From Paenibacillus sp. Soil750 (lineage in GTDB: Bacteria; Bacillota; Bacilli; Paenibacillales; NBRC-103111), in NCBI RefSeq assembly GCF_001428045.1, contig NZ_LMSD01000016.1:1-64000 (forward strand): a stretch of 64,000 bases of DNA, written 5' to 3'. The notes beneath the pieces are model-generated. The model did no database searches and had not been told where the DNA came from. It was given only the letters and a program-made list of their open reading frames with translations. The position numbers were made by a program, and so were the translations under genes. Below are positions 1-9,845 of this stretch, one piece after another (the stretch's first letter is position 1; each line of letters opens with the position of its first letter).

Positions 1-57
1 ATGTATTAGGCACGCCGCCAGCGTTCGTCCTGAGCCAGGATCAAACTCTCCATAATA
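1..57 (-). rRNA. rrs: 16S ribosomal RNA, 5' end only (partial)
   Basis: Read on the minus strand, this contains the universal 16S 5' segment (AGAGTTTGATCCTGGCTCAG and the following bases to CCTAATACAT). The rest of the gene lies beyond the left edge. The 5' boundary is estimated as about 8 bases before AGAGTTTG, as in other Bacillales. It stands downstream of lysS in the same direction. Confidence 0.97.
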
Positions 58-139
58 GAAAAGCTGAAATGCTCATTGACTTGCTAGCGAGATTTTGCAA
101 TCTCTTTTATAGTCGATTGCTCGACTGTGCTTACTCACT

Positions 140-165
140 CGTTGTTCAGTTTTCAAAGATCAATG
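140..165 (-). promoter_or_regulatory. rrn leader antitermination (boxA-like) element
   Basis: The minus strand reads ATCTTTGAAAACTGAACAAC about 90 bases before 16S. It matches the CTTTGAAAACTGAACA element of Bacillus rrn leaders and spacers, which is associated with rRNA antitermination. Assignment is by similarity only. Confidence 0.6.
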
Positions 166-205
166 ACTCTTGTCCAACCCGCTCTCTCTCGAAAGCCGGA
201 AGACC

Positions 206-234
206 AATATACCACACTGAGTTTTTATTTGCAA
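206..234 (-). promoter_or_regulatory. rrn promoter P2 (sigma-A)
   Basis: On the minus strand a -35 TTGCAA (229-234) is separated by exactly 17 bases from a -10 TATATT (206-211). It lies about 150 bases upstream of 16S and downstream of a second, similar promoter, giving the usual tandem rrn arrangement. Confidence 0.7.
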
Positions 235-304
235 CTCTTAATTTCGAGTTGTTTTTCATTGTGTTTCTTATGTTTCTCGTGTTGTCCTCAGCGGCAACTT
301 TTAT

Positions 305-334
305 AAGATACCACAGAGCGCATATACTTTGCAA
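305..334 (-). promoter_or_regulatory. rrn promoter P1 (sigma-A, putative)
   Basis: On the minus strand TTGCAA (329-334), an 18-base spacer and TATCTT (305-310). It shares the TTGCAA -35 and a TGTGGTAT segment before the -10 with the downstream promoter at 206-234, so the two look like a duplicated unit. It starts just after the lysS terminator. Confidence 0.55.
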
Positions 335-344
335 GTCCTAATTA

Positions 345-378
345 CAAAAAAATTAGAGGCACCAATTGGCGCCTCTAA
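345..378 (-). terminator. lysS intrinsic terminator
   Basis: The minus strand forms the stem TTAGAGGCGCC / GGTGCCTCTAA with an AATT loop, followed by seven T residues. It separates lysS from the rrn promoters. Confidence 0.9.
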
Positions 379-387
379 ACAAAGAAA

Positions 388-1902
<1,515 letters not shown>

Positions 1903-1923
1903 TTAGTTTAGGGCTGTGAACGG

Positions 1924-1948
1924 AAAAAAGCTTCCTGACGGAAGCTTT
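1924..1948 (-). terminator. greA intrinsic terminator
   Basis: Minus strand: AAAGCTTCC, loop GTCA, GGAAGCTTT, then further T residues. It lies between greA and lysS, so lysS may depend on partial readthrough. Confidence 0.8.
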
Positions 1949-1970
1949 CCAAAAGGCTTGCGGCTGCACG

Positions 1971-2447
1971 CTACTTTTTAATATCAATAATTTGATACTG
2001 AATGACGCCAGCAGGTACTACAACATCAACGTTGGTGCCCTTTTGCTTGCCTAGAATAGCTCTACCCACAGGGCTTTCATTGGAAATCTTATTCTGCAAC
2101 GGATCGGACTCAGCTGAGCCTACAATGTTGTATTCTACCAAGTCACCATATTCCAAGTCTTTCAGCGTAACAATCGATCCAACACTAACCGTGTTAATAT
2201 CGACATCATCGTTATTAATAATCCGCGCATTGCGCAGCATTTTTTCTAAAGTAATGATTCTTCCTTCAATAAAGGCTTGCTCATTCTTCGCATCTTCGTA
2301 CTCGGAGTTCTCACTAATATCGCCATAACCGATGGCAACCTTAATTCTTTCCGCAACCTCACGGCGTTTCACGGATTTCAGATGCTCAAGCTCATCCTCT
2401 AATTTCCGTAGCCCTACTGGTGTAAGAATGACCTCTTTTTCAGCCAT
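1971..2447 (-). CDS. greA: Transcription elongation factor GreA
   Basis: GreA enters the secondary channel of RNA polymerase and stimulates cleavage of backtracked transcripts. The start chosen begins [20 protein letters not shown], giving 158 residues, the normal family length. The frame stays open for 35 codons further upstream, but those residues do not resemble GreA and lie in the 5' leader. A GGGAG ribosome site precedes the chosen ATG by 11 bases. The N-terminal coiled coil (about 10-75) contains the [16 protein letters not shown] tip with the acidic pair typical of active GreA; the C-terminal FKBP-like domain ends with [10 protein letters not shown]. In B. subtilis greA is not beside lysS. 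Confidence 0.95.
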   Translation of the reverse strand: MAEKEVILTPVGLRKLEDELEHLKSVKRREVAERIKVAIGYGDISENSEYEDAKNEQAFIEGRIITLEKMLRNARIINNDDVDINTVSVGSIVTLKDLEYGDLVEYNIVGSAESDPLQNKISNESPVGRAILGKQKGTNVDVVVPAGVIQYQIIDIKK

Positions 2448-2617
2448 TGCCAACTGATCTCCCGTCATGTGAAAGATTTTCATATCGTTGAATCGATGCT
2501 TCCTGCTAGGAGTTAGGTCTTTATAGAGCTGATTCAAGTAGTATGAATTCACGTTTCATAATAAGTTGCTTACTCGTTAGTCTTTCAATATATGCAGGAA
2601 CACATTAATATTGACTG

Positions 2618-2646
2618 ATTATATTGCAACGGTTTCAAAATGTCAA
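2618..2646 (-). promoter_or_regulatory. Consensus sigma-A promoter for greA
   Basis: On the minus strand TTGACA (2641-2646), a 17-base spacer and TATAAT (2618-2623): a perfect match to the vegetative consensus. Predicted transcription start is near 2611, giving a leader of about 165 bases before greA. Confidence 0.85.
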
Positions 2647-2668
2647 TGTCAACCATCCCTGCTTCTTT

Positions 2669-3685
2669 TTAATGCACCACAGCTGATTCTTCCGCAGTCT
2701 CTGCGACGGAACTTGTTGCAAGATGTTCAACATATGCGTCCAATGTACGAACCATTTCATCCCGCTTTTCTGTCTCCATTATGATATCTTTCACACGGGC
2801 TGCTCCTGTCATACCTTTGAGGTACCAAGCCATGTGTTTGCGCATTTCCTTCACGGCAACATGCTCACCCTTGAGGGCAATTAAACGATCCATATGCAAA
2901 ATCGCGATGCGGATTTTTTCTTCTGCCGACGGTTCTGGCGGTAACTCACCATTGGCCAGGTATTGCACGGTACGGTACAACATCCATGGGTTGCCTAGCG
3001 CACCACGTCCAATCATTACACCGTCTACACCCGTTTGATCCAGCATGCGTTTGGCATCCTCTGGTGTGACGACATCACCGTTACCGATAACCGGAATCGA
3101 AAGAGCTTGCTTCACCTCTCGGATAATATCCCAATCAGCTTTGCCCGTATACAACTGCTCACGCGTACGCCCATGAACACTAACGGCGCTGCCTCCGCCT
3201 CTTTCGACAGCTTTCGCATTTTCGACAGCATATATATGTTCAGAATCCCAACCAATACGCATCTTCACCGTAACAGGTTTACTTACAGCAGCAACAACTG
3301 TCGCGATCATGGCTTCGATCTTATCTGGTTGGAGCAACCACCTTGCGCCTGCATCACATTTCGTGATTTTGGGAACAGGGCACCCCATGTTGATATCAAT
3401 AATATCGGCATTCGTATGTTGATCAACAATTCTAGCCGCTTGAACCAAAGTCTCCGTGTCGCCTCCAAAAATCTGAAGACTCAAAGGCTTTTCACGATCA
3501 TCTACATATAACATCTCCAACGAGCGTGCATTACCGTGTACGATCGCTTTATCACTAACCATCTCCGCACAGACTAAGCCTGTACCAAACTCTTTGGCGA
3601 TTAATCGAAACGCTGGATTACAAACGCCCGCCATTGGGGCTAATACAACTTTATTGGGAGCTTCGACATTTCCTATTTTCAGCAC
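2669..3685 (-). CDS. dusB: tRNA-dihydrouridine synthase (DusB family)
   Basis: FMN-dependent reduction of uridines in the tRNA D-loop. The protein shows the TIM-barrel start VVLAPMAGVCNPAFR, the INMGCPVPKITKCDAGA segment holding the catalytic cysteine, VHGRTREQLY, and IPVIGNGDV with the FMN phosphate-binding GVMIGRGALGNPW. The GTG at 3685 is preferred: it aligns with the family start (V-L-K-I-G) and has AGAGGAG 11 bases before it. An upstream ATG at 3706 forms an ATGA overlap with the preceding gene but lacks a ribosome site. It is the last gene of the folate cluster, as yacF is in B. subtilis. Confidence 0.93.
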   Translation of the reverse strand: MLKIGNVEAPNKVVLAPMAGVCNPAFRLIAKEFGTGLVCAEMVSDKAIVHGNARSLEMLYVDDREKPLSLQIFGGDTETLVQAARIVDQHTNADIIDINMGCPVPKITKCDAGARWLLQPDKIEAMIATVVAAVSKPVTVKMRIGWDSEHIYAVENAKAVERGGGSAVSVHGRTREQLYTGKADWDIIREVKQALSIPVIGNGDVVTPEDAKRMLDQTGVDGVMIGRGALGNPWMLYRTVQYLANGELPPEPSAEEKIRIAILHMDRLIALKGEHVAVKEMRKHMAWYLKGMTGAARVKDIIMETEKRDEMVRTLDAYVEHLATSSVAETAEESAVVH

Positions 3686-3702
3686 CGAAGATTCCACTCC
3701 TC

Positions 3703-3915
3703 TCATTTCACAACTACTGCGACTAATTCCTCGGGTTCTATGTTAAGAACTTGCGAGATATTATGAATCATTTTATTGTCTGGCTTGCGTGTTCCACGTT
3801 CAATCGCCCCTAAAATGGCAATGGATACGCCTAATAAATCGGCCAATTCACTCTGCGTATAGCCTTTTAATTTACGAAAAGCGCGAATGCGCTGTGCTAT
3901 TGAGCTTTTTTCCAT
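3703..3915 (-). CDS. yazB: Small XRE-family helix-turn-helix protein (YazB-like)
   Basis: A 70-residue protein that is essentially a single Cro/C1-type helix-turn-helix: IAQRIRAFRKLKGYTQSELA, then SIAILGAIERGTRKPD. B. subtilis has an equivalent small HTH gene (yazB) at the same position between folK and dusB. It overlaps the folK 3' end by 19 bases and reaches the start of dusB, so it is co-transcribed and probably translationally coupled. Its target is unknown; autoregulation of the folate cluster is only a guess. There is no sensor domain. Confidence 0.85.
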   Translation of the reverse strand: MEKSSIAQRIRAFRKLKGYTQSELADLLGVSIAILGAIERGTRKPDNKMIHNISQVLNIEPEELVAVVVK

Positions 3916-4409
3916 AGGATGACGCCTTCCTTTCCTTCCAGTTTCTCCAAGTGTGCAGAGATAGATTCAAATAGAGCGTCCTGCCGCGCGTAGAGAACCT
4001 CAGAGAGGGGCACTAATACAAAAGCCCGCTCATGCATCCGCGGATGCGGAATGATCAAGTCGGGGGTCGTAAGCTGGTGGTCACCATACAGGAGCAAATC
4101 CAAGTCAATAGTTCGGGGTCCCCAACGTAAGTCACGTGTCCGACCCAAACGGTTCTCAATGGCTAGCAAGGTAACCAATAACGCTTCAGGCAATAAGTCC
4201 GTATGAATTTGAATAACCATATTTAGAAAAGCAGATTGGTCCACATAGCCCACAGGCTCGGTTTCATAGATGCTGGACTGCCCCGTCACCGTTATTCCCG
4301 ATTCCTCATTCAGCGCTGCGATAGCACCCTGCAAATAATGTTCACGCTTATCAATATTGGAGCCTAATGCGACGTAAGCAATCGTGCGTTCTCGATCTTC
4401 GGCTGTCAT
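3897..4409 (-). CDS. folK: 2-amino-4-hydroxy-6-hydroxymethyldihydropteridine pyrophosphokinase
   Basis: Transfers pyrophosphate from ATP to 6-hydroxymethyl-7,8-dihydropterin in folate synthesis. The 170 residues contain the HPPK hallmarks: YVALGSNIDKRE near the N terminus, STIYETEPVG-like SSIYETEPVGYVDQ, and the metal- and ATP-binding LGRTRDLRWGPRTIDLDLLLY with its DxD, followed by IPHPRMHERAFVL. Its start overlaps the folB stop by four bases (ATGA), indicating translational coupling within the folate operon. Confidence 0.96.
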   Translation of the reverse strand: MTAEDRERTIAYVALGSNIDKREHYLQGAIAALNEESGITVTGQSSIYETEPVGYVDQSAFLNMVIQIHTDLLPEALLVTLLAIENRLGRTRDLRWGPRTIDLDLLLYGDHQLTTPDLIIPHPRMHERAFVLVPLSEVLYARQDALFESISAHLEKLEGKEGVILWKKAQ

Positions 4410-4774
4410 TCCAATGCCCGCTTTCGGTTAATCTCTATGGTAACACCGTCAAAAATAACGGCGAAGGGCGGATGCGGCTTAATAACGCGAACCGTCACTT
4501 CATTGATACTAGTATAAGTATGCAGGAGCTCGGATGCAATATTTTCTGCTAATGCCTCGATTAATTTGTACGTACGCCCTTCCACAATCTCTTTGATTAG
4601 GAAAAAAGCTTCGCCATAATGAACCGTTTCCGTCAGGTTATCAGTCTTTCCAGCTTTATCTAAAGGGAGCATCAGCTCTACATCGACGTAGAATCGTTGG
4701 CCCAACGTATTCTCTTCAGGGAACACCCCGTGTTTGCCGAAAAATTGCATGCGGGTAAGGATGATTTTGTCCAT
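4406..4774 (-). CDS. folB: Dihydroneopterin aldolase
   Basis: Converts 7,8-dihydroneopterin to 6-hydroxymethyldihydropterin and glycolaldehyde. The start MDKIILTRMQFFGKHGVFPE gives 122 residues, the family length; GGAGG stands 8 bases before this ATG. The frame extends 21 codons upstream into folP, but that part is not FolB-like. The conserved FFGKHGV-x-EE motif with the active-site Glu is present, as is the catalytic Lys region near the C terminus (VRVIKPHPP). It lies between folP and folK and overlaps folK by four bases. Confidence 0.95.
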   Translation of the reverse strand: MDKIILTRMQFFGKHGVFPEENTLGQRFYVDVELMLPLDKAGKTDNLTETVHYGEAFFLIKEIVEGRTYKLIEALAENIASELLHTYTSINEVTVRVIKPHPPFAVIFDGVTIEINRKRALE

Positions 4775-4811
4775 AAGGGAGGCCTCCAGGGTTGAAATAT
4801 CGATATATAAC

Positions 4812-5633
4812 TTAAAGTTTGCTGCGCAACATGGCATCCGTCATAACAGCTAACCGTTTGATGGCTTGAATATCGTGGACTCTAACGATTCCACACCCTT
4901 GCGCGATCCCAAGTACAACTGTTGCTGCCGTCCCTTCGAGGCGCTCCTCGGGAGGCAGTCCTAGGGTGAGTCCGATGACGCTTTTGCGCGAGGTGCCTAA
5001 AAGAACTGGATATCCAAGGTCTATGATCGGGCGTAGGTTGTTCATTAGATAGAGATTTTGCTCGCAGGATTTCGCAAATCCTATGCCGGGATCAAGAATG
5101 ATGTGCTCTGGCTTAATACCAGCTTGAAGAGCTTGATCGGTATATCTACATAGATCCCTGATCACTTCTGGAAGAAATTCGACATATTCTGAGCTTTTCC
5201 GATTATGGGTGATGATAAATGGACAATCATATTGCGCCACCACATCTGCCATGTCGGCATCCGCTTGACCGCCCCATACATCATTGATGATGTGGGCTCC
5301 CGCTTCTAAAGCTTGTCTAGCTACTTCCGCTTTGTAGGTATCAATTGAAATAGGGATGTTAATTTCACGGCGAATCGCTTCAACAACAGGGATTACACGC
5401 TGCAGTTCCTCGTCAGGTGTAACAATCGCTGCACCCGGCCGTGTAGATTCTCCGCCAATATCGATGATGTCTGCGCCTTCCGCAACCATTTGATGAGCTT
5501 TGCGAACCGCATCTTCAACTTGTCGGTAGCTGCCGCCATCCGAAAAGGAATCTGGCGTTACGTTTAATATGCCCATAATGATCGTTCGATCACCAATGGG
5601 CAATTCGTGTCCTCTACAGGATAACACATTCAT
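4812..5633 (-). CDS. folP: Dihydropteroate synthase
   Basis: Joins p-aminobenzoate to dihydropterin pyrophosphate; the sulfonamide target. The 273-residue TIM barrel shows both family signatures: IMGILNVTPDSFSDGG near residue 20 and DIIDIGGESTRPGA near residue 55. Later strands include ISIDTYKAEVA, IINDVWGG, ILDPGIGFAKS and LLGTSRKSVIG, with the substrate-binding Lys and Arg. It follows pabC by 25 bases in the pab/fol operon. Confidence 0.97.
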   Translation of the reverse strand: MNVLSCRGHELPIGDRTIIMGILNVTPDSFSDGGSYRQVEDAVRKAHQMVAEGADIIDIGGESTRPGAAIVTPDEELQRVIPVVEAIRREINIPISIDTYKAEVARQALEAGAHIINDVWGGQADADMADVVAQYDCPFIITHNRKSSEYVEFLPEVIRDLCRYTDQALQAGIKPEHIILDPGIGFAKSCEQNLYLMNNLRPIIDLGYPVLLGTSRKSVIGLTLGLPPEERLEGTAATVVLGIAQGCGIVRVHDIQAIKRLAVMTDAMLRSKL

Positions 5634-5658
5634 TTAAGGATTCACTTCCTGTTCGTTA

Positions 5659-6522
5659 CTATGAGATTGCGTAGCGTTGGATGAGTTGACGAGTTATAGG
5701 ACCCGGAGATCCAGTGCCTACCGTGTAGACTTGTCCACTTGGCGTGTACAATGTGGTGACAGGAACGATTTCTTGGATCGAATTCACAAGAAACACTTCT
5801 TCAGCGTCTACGAGATCTTCCCAACGGTACAAACCGTCCTGTGTAGGAAATTGAAGCTGCTGTGCAAGATCTATCACATGCGCTCTTGTGATGCCAGGCA
5901 AGATGCCCGTATCGAGCGACGGGGTGTAGAGGGTGTTATTTTTGACGAAAAAGAGGTTGCTGACGATCCCTTCTGCCACATAGCCATCTTCCGAAAGCAT
6001 CAGCCCTTCCGCTCCAGTAGCCCATGCGTATTGCCCCAGCTCTCTTCGAGCCAATATATTGTTCATATAATGAAAGGACTTAAACCGATACATCCCTTCC
6101 GGTGTATTGCGAGGCAGCTTGAGTAGTTGCAACGCTTTGCCATGAAGGTAGGTTCTTTCATCCCTTGGAGGTAAAGGCTTGATGTAGATGATTTCTGATG
6201 GCTTCGTATAGTCACCGGTAGGAAGACCTAATGCCTCGACGCCAGCAGAGACGGTATAGCGGATATACGCTTCTTCGAGATGATTAGCTTGGAGCAATTC
6301 TTCGATGAGGCGTGTCAGGTTCTGGAGGTTAGGCTCATATGCGATACCAAGCTCATGACAACCATCCGTGAGACGACGAAGGTGCTCCGCAAGCAGGAAC
6401 GGTTTGCGGTTATATGTGCGAAAGGTCTCAAACAAACCGATCCCGTAAAGAAAACCGTGATCATAGACTGAGACCACGGCTTGTGTTTCTTCGGTTAAGA
6501 TACCATTGATGGAAATGATCAT
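5659..6522 (-). CDS. pabC: Aminodeoxychorismate lyase (branched-chain aminotransferase fold)
   Basis: PLP-dependent class IV enzyme that releases pyruvate from 4-amino-4-deoxychorismate to give p-aminobenzoate. The 287 residues start MIISINGILTEETQAVVSVYDHGFLYGIGLFET, typical of PabC. The PLP lysine is likely the K in RFKSFHYMNNILARRE, and the GxVxE-like EDGYVAEGIVSNLFFV and LPGITRAHVIDL segments follow. It lies 7 bases after pabA. D-amino acid transaminase is the main alternative, but the operon settles it. Confidence 0.93.
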   Translation of the reverse strand: MIISINGILTEETQAVVSVYDHGFLYGIGLFETFRTYNRKPFLLAEHLRRLTDGCHELGIAYEPNLQNLTRLIEELLQANHLEEAYIRYTVSAGVEALGLPTGDYTKPSEIIYIKPLPPRDERTYLHGKALQLLKLPRNTPEGMYRFKSFHYMNNILARRELGQYAWATGAEGLMLSEDGYVAEGIVSNLFFVKNNTLYTPSLDTGILPGITRAHVIDLAQQLQFPTQDGLYRWEDLVDAEEVFLVNSIQEIVPVTTLYTPSGQVYTVGTGSPGPITRQLIQRYAIS

Positions 6523-6529
6523 ACGTTAG

Positions 6530-7111
6530 TTAGACCCCTGACTTCGCTGTGCGACGAAGGAAGTTGCGCAGCATCTGATGCCCATGCTGGGTAATGATCG
6601 ATTCTGGGTGGAACTGCACCCCTTCGATCGGATATTCTTTATGACGCAAAGCCATGATTTCGCCTTCAGCGGTTTGTGCGCTGATTTCTAGGCAATCAGG
6701 CAAGGTTTCAGTTTTGACAATTAAGGAATGATAGCGCGTTGCAATGAAAGGTGACGGAAGCCCTTCGAATAAGGTTTTCCCGTCGTGGAAAATCTCCGAG
6801 GTTTTACCGTGCATCAAGCGCTCTGCGCGAATCACATCGCCACCGAAAGCTTGACCAATAGATTGATGTCCTAGGCAAACGCCGAAAATCGGGATGATCC
6901 CTTTAAAATGGTCAATCAGTGATAAACTAATTCCCGCTTCATTCGGCGTGCAAGGCCCTGGAGATATTAAGATGTGATCCGGCGCTAACGCCTCAACACC
7001 TGCCAAATCGATTTCGTCATTACGACGAACGATGACTTCCTCCCCGATCTCTCCCAAATACTGAACAAGGTTGTACGTAAACGAATCATAATTATCAATC
7101 ACTAAAATCAT
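6530..7111 (-). CDS. pabA: Aminodeoxychorismate/anthranilate synthase glutamine amidotransferase subunit
   Basis: Supplies ammonia from glutamine to PabB. The start [20 protein letters not shown] gives 193 residues and has GGGGAG 6 bases upstream; an in-frame ATG nine codons earlier lacks this. The class I glutaminase triad is visible: nucleophile Cys in [11 protein letters not shown], and His/Glu in VQFHPESI. As in Bacillus, this subunit may also serve tryptophan synthesis (TrpG role), since no separate trp gene is in the window to test it. Confidence 0.95.
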   Translation of the reverse strand: MILVIDNYDSFTYNLVQYLGEIGEEVIVRRNDEIDLAGVEALAPDHILISPGPCTPNEAGISLSLIDHFKGIIPIFGVCLGHQSIGQAFGGDVIRAERLMHGKTSEIFHDGKTLFEGLPSPFIATRYHSLIVKTETLPDCLEISAQTAEGEIMALRHKEYPIEGVQFHPESIITQHGHQMLRNFLRRTAKSGV

Positions 7112-7145
7112 TCTAAGCTCCCCTTTCGTCTCAGCCACTCAGGCC

Positions 7146-8675
7146 CTAAGCTCGGCTCATGCTCCGCTCGCTATACTCAATTGCTTTCCACATCGCTTTG
7201 GCCTTGTTCAAGGATTCGATATATTCGCGCTCTGGTATGGAATCTATGACGATCCCAGCTCCTGCTTGAATATGCCCCATCCCGTCAACCGCTACTAACG
7301 TGCGTATAATAATATTAAATTCCATATTGCCGTTATAGTCAATCCATCCCATTGAACCCGTGTAAGGACCGCGACGTACTGGCTCTAGTTCTTCAATGAT
7401 TTCCATGCAGCGAATCTTCGGTGCGCCTGTAATCGTACCACCTGGGAAGGTTGCCGCTATGACATCGTAGGCGTCCTTGCCCTCGGCCAATTCGCTGACA
7501 ACTTCGGAGACGATGTGCATCACATGGGAATAGTATTCGATGACCATGAAGTCTTTCACATGGACGGAACCATATCGCGAGATACGGCCCATGTCGTTGC
7601 GCTCAAGGTCGACCAGCATGACGTGCTCGGCACGCTCTTTGTCGTTGTGGATGAGCTCGCCGGCTAGGCGCAGATCATCCTGCGCGTCCTTGCCGCGCGG
7701 GCGCGTGCCAGCGATCGGACGCGTCCGCAGGACGCCGTCCTCGAGCTGCACGAGCAGCTCCGGCGAGCCGGAGACAAGGGCGAAGCCTGCGAAGCGCAGC
7801 AAGCCCATGTAGGGCGAAGGATTTACGATGCGCAGCGCCTCGTATATCTCCTCCGGCGTCGTGCGCAGCTGCCGGCTCTGTCTGACCGACAAGTTGACTT
7901 GGAACACGTCACCTTGGGAGATGTAGGCTTGGATGCGCTCCACCGCAGCCATGAAAGCGGCTTTGTCGAAGGCAGGCTGGATGCCTGCGATGCTTTCAAC
8001 GTCGATGTGCAGCTGCTCGTGCGCCATGACTGGTTGGTCGGCACCGCTCAGCGGTGTTCCGGACCAGTTGCCGGCGCGGATCGCGTGCCAGCGGACGAGC
8101 ATGGATTCGGCGCGAGCGTGCGCCTGCGCGTAAAGCTCGCTGAGGTCTGCAGTTGGGGAGCAGGGCATGTGCACAGCGATGTACAGGCTCTTCTCCGTAT
8201 GATCCAAGGTCCACACCTGATCATACATAGCAAAGCTGTAATCAGGGATCGGAAGATCATCCTGCGCTTGCTCTGGCAGTTTCTCAATGGTGCGAATCAC
8301 ATCGTAGCTCCAATAGCCCACGCAGCCACCGACAAATTTGGGCGCACCTTGGACTTTCGGACTACGATAAGCAGACATCCACTGCTTGACGATGTCGAGC
8401 GGCTTCCCCTGCAGGTGTGTGATCGTCGAGGTCGAATGACCTTTGATTTCTGCTTTCAAACCTGTACCCCGTACAGTCGAAAAGGGATGCAGCCCAAAGT
8501 GCGTATAACGTCCGCCTTTTCCACTTTCAAGTACGAAGGAATCGGGCGAAGCCTCTTTCCATGCGTCTTCCCACGAGGCAATCCGATCATCGGCTAAGCC
8601 TAATTTGATTACATACGGCAGCATGTTGTAGCTAGAAGACCACTCCTGCCATTGTTCCACTGTAGTTAAAATCAT
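7146..8675 (-). CDS. pabB: Aminodeoxychorismate synthase component I
   Basis: Aminates chorismate using ammonia from PabA. The 509-residue protein has an anthranilate synthase N-terminal domain and a C-terminal chorismate-binding domain with VNLSVRQSRQL, RTRPIAGTRPRGKD, LVDLERNDMGR, FPGGTITGAPKIRCMEII and AGAGIVIDS. AAGGAG lies 7 bases before the ATG. First gene of the pab/fol operon; a TATACT -10-like element is near 8713-8718 but the -35 is poor. Bases about 7560-8150 are clearly richer in G+C than the flanks, within an uninterrupted frame. TrpE is the alternative; the pabA-pabC-folP context supports PabB. Confidence 0.93.
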   Translation of the reverse strand: MILTTVEQWQEWSSSYNMLPYVIKLGLADDRIASWEDAWKEASPDSFVLESGKGGRYTHFGLHPFSTVRGTGLKAEIKGHSTSTITHLQGKPLDIVKQWMSAYRSPKVQGAPKFVGGCVGYWSYDVIRTIEKLPEQAQDDLPIPDYSFAMYDQVWTLDHTEKSLYIAVHMPCSPTADLSELYAQAHARAESMLVRWHAIRAGNWSGTPLSGADQPVMAHEQLHIDVESIAGIQPAFDKAAFMAAVERIQAYISQGDVFQVNLSVRQSRQLRTTPEEIYEALRIVNPSPYMGLLRFAGFALVSGSPELLVQLEDGVLRTRPIAGTRPRGKDAQDDLRLAGELIHNDKERAEHVMLVDLERNDMGRISRYGSVHVKDFMVIEYYSHVMHIVSEVVSELAEGKDAYDVIAATFPGGTITGAPKIRCMEIIEELEPVRRGPYTGSMGWIDYNGNMEFNIIIRTLVAVDGMGHIQAGAGIVIDSIPEREYIESLNKAKAMWKAIEYSERSMSRA

Positions 8676-8735
8676 ACTTGTGCTCCTTAAAATCCGTTAA
8701 TTCGTTGTCCATTAGTATACTCCAACCCTATACAG

Positions 8736-8767
8736 AAAAAAAGCCCCAGCTGTAATAGCTGAAGGCT
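8736..8767 (-). terminator. cysK intrinsic terminator
   Basis: Minus strand: AGCCTTCAGCT, loop ATTA, CAGCTGGGGCT with small mismatches, then seven T residues. It separates cysK from pabB. Confidence 0.85.
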
Positions 8768-8792
8768 CGATCTCTTTGCATGTGTTTGGACC

Positions 8793-9734
8793 TTATTGCT
8801 CTTCGAATTGGTACAAAGGCGTAGAAAGGTAACGCTCACCGTTACTTGGAACGACAGCAACAACACGTTTGCCTGCGCCTAACTCTTTAGCAACCTTCAA
8901 TGCTGCGAAAATCGCTGCACCGGAGGAGATTCCGCCAAGTATACCTTCTTCTTTGGCAACACGGCGTGAAGTTTCGAACGCATCTTCGTTCTCAACAGCA
9001 ATAATTTCATCGTACACGTTCGTGTTCAAAATATCCGGAACAAAGCCTGCGCCGATACCTTGAATTTTATGAGGACCTGGTTTACCACCAGAAAGAACTG
9101 GGGATGCCGCAGGTTCAATTGCGTATATTTTGATGTTCGGGAAGTTTTCTTTCAAAACGCCACCTGCACCTGTGATTGTACCACCTGTACCAATACCGGA
9201 AATGAAAGCATCCAGTTTCCCATCATGTGCGTTGATCGCTTCCACGATTTCAGGTCCTGTCGTTTCACGGTGAACCTTCACATTCGCTTGGTTCTTAAAT
9301 TGTTGTGGAATGAAGTAGGAAGGGTTCTCTGCTTGAAGTTCTTCCGCACGTTTAATTGCGCCCTTCATGCCTTCTGCTCCTGGAGTTAGAACGAGCTGTG
9401 CACCGTAAGCGCGAAGCAGGTTACGTCTCTCCAATGACATTGTTTCTGGCATAACTAGGATAGCTTTGTATCCTTTAGCTGCTGCCACCAAGGCAATCCC
9501 GATTCCTGTGTTACCACTCGTTGGTTCTACAATTGTGTCACCTGGCTTCAATTTGCCTTCTTGCTCGGCAACTTCGATCATGGAGATGGCAATACGGTCT
9601 TTCACGCTAGCACCTGGATTTTGGTACTCTAGTTTCACATAAACCTCTGCACTGCCTTCTGGTACAACACGGTTCAAACGAACTAGTGGTGTATCTCCAA
9701 TCAAATCCGTAATGCTCTGTACTAATCTTGCCAT
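8793..9734 (-). CDS. cysK: Cysteine synthase A (O-acetylserine sulfhydrylase)
   Basis: PLP enzyme making L-cysteine from O-acetylserine and sulfide. The 313 residues show the PLP lysine in [15 protein letters not shown], the substrate loop [12 protein letters not shown], the phosphate-binding [10 protein letters not shown] and a C-terminal SSGAA motif. It is monocistronic, with its own promoter at 9799-9827, a CymR-like dyad downstream of it and a terminator at 8736-8767. In B. subtilis cysK stands in the same place and is repressed by CymR together with CysK. Confidence 0.97.
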   Translation of the reverse strand: MARLVQSITDLIGDTPLVRLNRVVPEGSAEVYVKLEYQNPGASVKDRIAISMIEVAEQEGKLKPGDTIVEPTSGNTGIGIALVAAAKGYKAILVMPETMSLERRNLLRAYGAQLVLTPGAEGMKGAIKRAEELQAENPSYFIPQQFKNQANVKVHRETTGPEIVEAINAHDGKLDAFISGIGTGGTITGAGGVLKENFPNIKIYAIEPAASPVLSGGKPGPHKIQGIGAGFVPDILNTNVYDEIIAVENEDAFETSRRVAKEEGILGGISSGAAIFAALKVAKELGAGKRVVAVVPSNGERYLSTPLYQFEEQ

Positions 9735-9763
9735 AAAATTTCCCCTCCAGATTAAGTTTAATG

Positions 9764-9788
9764 ATTTCCGAGTTAATTAGTCGGTATT
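9764..9788 (-). promoter_or_regulatory. Putative CymR-type operator upstream of cysK
   Basis: Imperfect dyad with CCGA and TCGG arms and AT-rich flanks around an AT-rich centre (minus strand: AATACCGAC...TCGGAAAT). It lies between the cysK promoter and the start codon. Its layout resembles CymR sites of Bacillales, but the assignment is from memory of the motif. Confidence 0.4.
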
Positions 9789-9798
9789 AATTATACTA

Positions 9799-9827
9799 AT
9801 CTTAACAATGCACTTACAGGTTGTCAA
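9799..9827 (-). promoter_or_regulatory. Sigma-A promoter for cysK
   Basis: Minus strand TTGACA (9822-9827), 17-base spacer, TAAGAT (9799-9804). Predicted start is near 9792, just upstream of the putative operator dyad. Confidence 0.7.
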
Positions 9828-9845
9828 CCAATTTCTCACATTCCC

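Noticed and set aside
2448..2552. 35-codon in-frame N-terminal extension of greA
   Set aside because: It does not resemble GreA, would exceed the family length, and lies in the leader; the ATG at 2447 has a ribosome site and family-like start.
7899..8597. 232-codon plus-strand frame opposite pabB
   Set aside because: Shadow of the pabB coding strand in a GC-rich region.
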